From NCBI GenBank assembly GCA_956465555.1, contig OY101119.1, positions 620,001-684,000 of the forward strand: a stretch of DNA of 64,000 nucleotides, written 5' to 3'. Of this stretch, positions 60,547 through 64,000 are shown one piece after another (positions within the stretch are counted from its first letter, which is position 1; each line of letters opens with the position of its first letter). The notes beneath the pieces were generated by a model that saw only the letters and a list, made by a program, of their open reading frames with translations, had not been told where the DNA came from and searched no databases. The stretch comes from Nitzschia sp. pyKryTriq1 (taxonomy: Eukaryota > Bacillariophyta > Bacillariophyceae > Bacillariales > Bacillariaceae). The position numbers were made by a program, and so were the translations under genes.

Positions 60547-62922
60547 TTACAGACCTGCTTTCAATCTGTGTTCACGGACGCCTTCTCGACAAAAAATCGA
60601 ATCCTTTGTGTGGGAGCAATTCCGTTGTACGATGCCTTCCACCAGCGCTTGTACATTGACAGCCTCCTGCCTAGCGAACTGCCGTCTTCGCGGGCCTTTG
60701 CGATACACTTCTGGTAAACAGTCCCCCCATCTGGCAGATTCATCTGCCCGAGTTCGAATAAAGCAGATATCTTTGCTGGTAATCACTGGATACCCTGCTG
60801 TTTTAATGGCTTGAAACACAGATGAGCTCATGAATCGTTCCGAGTGCATCACATAACCCGGTTGCACGTGGGCCTTGGCACGTTCTTCTATCAGGGAAAA
60901 ACGGCTAGTCGCCCATATTTTGACCCCCTCGACGTTGCCGTAGATCATTCGATCGTTCACGGGATACTGAGCAAATCCAGGCACAACCACAAACCGATTT
61001 TGACTATCAAAGGCGTCTTGACCCAACATCGCCATATCAATCGGTTTGACGAACAATACATCAGAGCGAAACATCCCAACCCGCGAATATTCAACTCCCA
61101 GCTGACGGCCGGTGATTTCCATTAGTTGAAAGGCAGTCTCAATGGAATGCCACTGCTTCACCACATTGTCCAAACTTGCATTGTGCCAAGTTTTCTCCTT
61201 GTACGGGAAATACATGAGACGTCCTCCGTCGTCAGGGTCTGTCTTCGTTTTATATTTGGCAAGGATGGCTCCTCGTTTTTCCTGAAATTCCGCTTCCGTA
61301 TCGTTTACAAATGCAACCGTAGGTATTCGATGGGTCCGTGCCCCATGCGAGGGACCGTATTTGACTTGAACGTCCTTGACCGCCGTTTCCAACAAGTATA
61401 TTTCATACGGATCGATAACTCCACCCGGATTCATTCGTCCCGGTGCTTCTCCATATGCTACAGAGAAGTGTACGTACACATCACAATTATGCCGTGCATT
61501 GGGAATCAGCAAATTTTTTACGATACTCGGTAGAACCATCGTTTTATAGGCACGCGGCAACCCGAAAAAACACATGGCGCATCGCTCTTGCTTGGGATCG
61601 CCTTCGTAAGTAGTCCAAGATTTGGGTTGTAGTTCCCCGACGCCTTCTAGTAGCTGCTGAGAAGTGGCACGGTTAAGATGCTCTTGTTGTGTCGTGGAGA
61701 CTCGAGGTTTGGGAGGATTCTGGTCGAAACCTTCGAGCCATCGGCGGATTTCGTCATCGTCGTCGGTTTGTTGGGAGGCCCATGCCGATTGATTCTTGAA
61801 GCCATATAACAGGGATCGAACTTGATCGTCTATCAGAGTATTGTTTAATGTTTGTCGATAGAAATATTGCTTCAAGCTCCCCAAAGAGTAATCATGAATC
61901 AACAGGAGAGACTGCGATGGATGCACCCCGGGTCCATCCTGTAATGCAGGGCAAAAATTCTGTTGAATTGGTCTATTGAGAGTACTATTTACAGGAACGA
62001 TAATTTCAGTCAAGTCAATTCTTGAGAGGTCCACGATTGTCATGGGGAGCTTGTTGTCCTGATAGTCGTCCTGTGCGAATGTGTGGTAGCGCCAACGAAG
62101 GGTCAAAAAATCACTGCCATGGTAGCCCAAAGGCACGCGTTGTTGGATTTCACTCTCGTTACTCTCCTTGGCCCCAAATCGAATGCGGGGTATTTGCACA
62201 CACGGTGAGGATTGTAAGCTGAAGGAGGCGCCAAGCTGGTTGATCTTTGGTAGGGAATTTGGAAGCATTCTAGCATGTTCGTGAACAAAATGGGCGACGG
62301 ACCCAGGCTGGCTTGGGGGTTGCAAAAGCAAATGATCAGTCAAGTTGTATTCTCGTGCGATTTGATAATTGATGAACACAAATTCGTGCGTATCCATCAA
62401 AAGTGTCCAGTGTTGGCCTTGTTGTTTGAGAGTATGCAAACACTTGTAGTGAAAGAGTCGCTGTCTCGCTCGATGTTGAGCATCGTCGGTGCTGGCCGAA
62501 TAGTTATGTCCACCAGCACCACCTTGGAATACCGCTTGAAACTCCTCTGGGCTGTCATAGTCGCTCTCCTTCCATTCGAGAATGGTCATGTAATCTCGCC
62601 ACCGATCCAACACAAATCGAGGAGAGGTCTGACTATTGGGATCAATAGCAATGATCAAGGTCCTCAAATTCAAAGCATGATAATGATACGCTAGCCACTC
62701 TATCAAATAATGCGAGTCATCCAGGAACAGCACACACGCGGCGAACTCCTCCTGGTCTTTCTCATTGTGTTGCAAAAAGAAGGTAGGGGCCAGAAGATCG
62801 TCCCACGTCAGGACAGTGTTCTGATGAGTGCTCGCAAAGAAAATGGAGTATCCACAAAGCACAAAAATCAAATAGCCTAGTACTATATTCCTTCGTGGTC
62901 TCGAAACGCATATAGGATCCAT
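60547..62922 (-). CDS. Type II membrane protein with two glycosyltransferase-like domains
   Basis: A 791-residue single exon. A signal anchor at about residues 13-32 (IVLGYLIFVLCGYSIFFAS) gives Golgi-type type II topology. The first lumenal domain (about 55-400) resembles GT92/DUF23-like enzymes: CVLFLDDSHYLIEWLAYHYHALNLRTLIIAIDPNSQTSP, then RWRDYMTILEW, and WTLLMDTHEFVFINY where DTHEF stands in the DxD region. The second domain (about 440-760) starts CAMCFFGLPRAYKTMVLPSIVKNLL and contains NCDVYVHFSVAYGE, YFPYKEKTW, WHSIETAFQLME and RVGMFRSDVLFVKPID. It resembles a separate glycosyltransferase-like family common in algae. Fusion of two such domains is notable. The donor sugar is unknown. Sugar chain building on secreted glycans or cell wall polymers is inferred. 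Confidence 0.8.
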   Translation of the reverse strand: MDPICVSRPRRNIVLGYLIFVLCGYSIFFASTHQNTVLTWDDLLAPTFFLQHNEKDQEEFAACVLFLDDSHYLIEWLAYHYHALNLRTLIIAIDPNSQTSPRFVLDRWRDYMTILEWKESDYDSPEEFQAVFQGGAGGHNYSASTDDAQHRARQRLFHYKCLHTLKQQGQHWTLLMDTHEFVFINYQIAREYNLTDHLLLQPPSQPGSVAHFVHEHARMLPNSLPKINQLGASFSLQSSPCVQIPRIRFGAKESNESEIQQRVPLGYHGSDFLTLRWRYHTFAQDDYQDNKLPMTIVDLSRIDLTEIIVPVNSTLNRPIQQNFCPALQDGPGVHPSQSLLLIHDYSLGSLKQYFYRQTLNNTLIDDQVRSLLYGFKNQSAWASQQTDDDDEIRRWLEGFDQNPPKPRVSTTQQEHLNRATSQQLLEGVGELQPKSWTTYEGDPKQERCAMCFFGLPRAYKTMVLPSIVKNLLIPNARHNCDVYVHFSVAYGEAPGRMNPGGVIDPYEIYLLETAVKDVQVKYGPSHGARTHRIPTVAFVNDTEAEFQEKRGAILAKYKTKTDPDDGGRLMYFPYKEKTWHNASLDNVVKQWHSIETAFQLMEITGRQLGVEYSRVGMFRSDVLFVKPIDMAMLGQDAFDSQNRFVVVPGFAQYPVNDRMIYGNVEGVKIWATSRFSLIEERAKAHVQPGYVMHSERFMSSSVFQAIKTAGYPVITSKDICFIRTRADESARWGDCLPEVYRKGPRRRQFARQEAVNVQALVEGIVQRNCSHTKDSIFCREGVREHRLKAGL

Positions 62923-63921
62923 CCTGCCGGGAACAGGGATCTTTTGCTATTGCTGTATAGTACCAGGTATCATGATGTTCATAGGCGACTATTTTGGATT
63001 GTACTTGTACCGGTAGTATCGATCGTTACTTTCTGAACGCGTCCGCGTATTTGTCTTTGGTCTTCTTGACAATGAATAATGATGATAAAAGGCTGCCGGT
63101 ATGGACAATGGATACTGGTACAGCACCGGTATCTGTACTACCAGAAAATACTCGGTAGTAGAGGCAGGATGGAAGCGGCCGTCTTTCCTCCCCGTGCTCT
63201 GGTTATTTTCGAATGTTCTTCTCACCGATTTGCACATGTTTCATGCTACATACGTTATAAACATTCATGAATATAATTTTCGAAAAAGCAATTTTCGATA
63301 AGGTTACTTAAGCGATTTTGGGTATGACATGCGCGCTACGGTATGCTCTTTCACATGAAAGTAAGGTGCGATTTTGATTTTCGGGGCCCGAAAAACCTGC
63401 TCGCTTGGTGTGTGTACCGCACCGGTAGACTGAGTACCTGGTACTGTACTGGGTACAGTACCAGTACTGGGATGCCAAAGGGAATACTGCTGTACCAGGT
63501 AATATGGCCCAAGCCCTATTTCGGGTACCTCTTGTGGGATGTCACTGCTGCCCAAAAAGCGGGGAAGAATTCCGACCCAAAAGAAAATCAGAACTCGGAT
63601 CTTCGCGCGAAAAAGCCGATCCATGTCACTGGTACGAGTACAGCCAGGTGCATACGGTACAGCTGCAAGCAGCTGCGGGCTCATCAGTCTTTCCTCTACC
63701 GTACCGGTACATCATACCGCTACCGTAGCGGTACATACAGTTACCGTAGTACCTGAACCGGTATCGTATGCGCGGCTCTTTTTCATCAGTTGAGTTTTGA
63801 GGTTGTCGGCAATTTTCGCCGTCAACCTGCTGTGGTGAATCTACAGGTACGGTACCTGGTACGGTAGAGAGCAGCTCCACAAATACTACTCGAAGACACA
63901 CAAAAGTAATTGATCTTGATC
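62923..63921. other. GTAC-rich intergenic region
   Basis: No gene is supported; the many frames here are low-complexity shadows of GTAC/ACCGGT palindromes (about 63410-63500 and 63630-63870). A perfect 12-bp stem CTGGTACTGTAC / GTACAGTACCAG with loop TGG lies at 63438-63464. Confidence 0.6.
63438..63464. repeat. Perfect 12-bp inverted repeat
   Basis: CTGGTACTGTAC and its exact reverse complement are separated by TGG. The stem is built of GTAC units, like other hairpins in these islands. Confidence 0.9.
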
Positions 63922-64000
63922 ATGGGAGGTTGTGGATCTAAAGACGCACCGGCAGCAGCGGCAGCAGCCCCTGCTCCGGCACCTGTAAGAATTTCGGATA
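63922..64000 (+). CDS. Partial gene with dual-acylation N-terminus, cut by right edge
   Basis: An ATG at 63922 opens a frame to the end of the window: M-G-G-C-G-S-K-D-A-P followed by an Ala/Pro-rich stretch. Gly2 with Ser6 fits N-myristoylation and Cys4 could be palmitoylated. A donor-like GTAAGAATT begins at 63985 (after A-P-A-P), so the first exon may end there. A short acylated, Ala-rich first exon is typical of membrane-anchored regulatory proteins, but the product cannot be named. Confidence 0.55.
   Translation, partial: MGGCGSKDAPAAAAAAPAPAPVRISD

Overview
The window looks like nuclear DNA of a photosynthetic stramenopile, most likely a pennate diatom. Genes are compact and face either way. 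Spliceosomal introns are few and short (about 70-120 nt, GT-AG, mostly GTAAGT-like donors). Several proteins carry secretory signals where their families normally have none, as seen in algae with a secondary plastid. No species was identified by search; this is inference from gene style.

Layout. 0-7.3 kb: a partial charged coiled-coil gene running off the left edge, a Ser-rich hypothetical, a membrane-anchored galactose-mutarotase-like protein, and a divergent proteasome alpha-type subunit with an N-terminal signal peptide. 8-13.3 kb: a duplicated gene pair with one hydrophobic glycine/proline-rich segment each, separated by a GFA-type zinc protein. 14.1-17.6 kb: a ZRANB3-type SNF2 translocase (ATPase, PIP box, NZF finger, HNH, second PIP-like tail). 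18.2-23.1 kb: a methyltransferase, a four-TM protein, a tRNA locus, a GST and an FCP1/SCP-type phosphatase. 26.3-30.2 kb: a 1228-residue DM13/DOMON/cupredoxin-like/DOMON/DOMON/cytochrome b561 protein with an internal duplication. 30.5-33 kb: SEC23. 33.2-34 kb: a 353-bp element in two identical copies. 34.5-37.4 kb: two secreted or membrane proteins. 38.6-44.4 kb: two convergent FG-nucleoporin genes, one with transmembrane segments and one with a RanBP2-type zinc finger. 45.1-46.6 kb: an internally deleted Ty3/gypsy LTR retrotransposon. 47.4-56.1 kb: two very large convergent disordered or coiled-coil proteins. 56.7-62.9 kb: a three-exon multi-TM protein, a signal-bearing SLC25 carrier and a two-domain glycosyltransferase. 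A new acylated-protein gene starts at the right edge.

The most striking object is at 20.40-20.48 kb on the minus strand. It is a tRNA-Cys(GCA) whose 3' half lies upstream of its 5' half, joined by a 6-nt linker, and all four cloverleaf stems pair perfectly once the halves are swapped. U73 is present, a TATA-like motif lies upstream and a T5 Pol III terminator lies just downstream. This is the arrangement of a circularly permuted tRNA gene, which I do not know to have been described from diatoms.

Many gene starts in this window are ATGs internal to longer open frames; the starts given here are the first ATGs that make biological sense. Intergenic DNA is rich in GTAC/ACCGGT palindromes.
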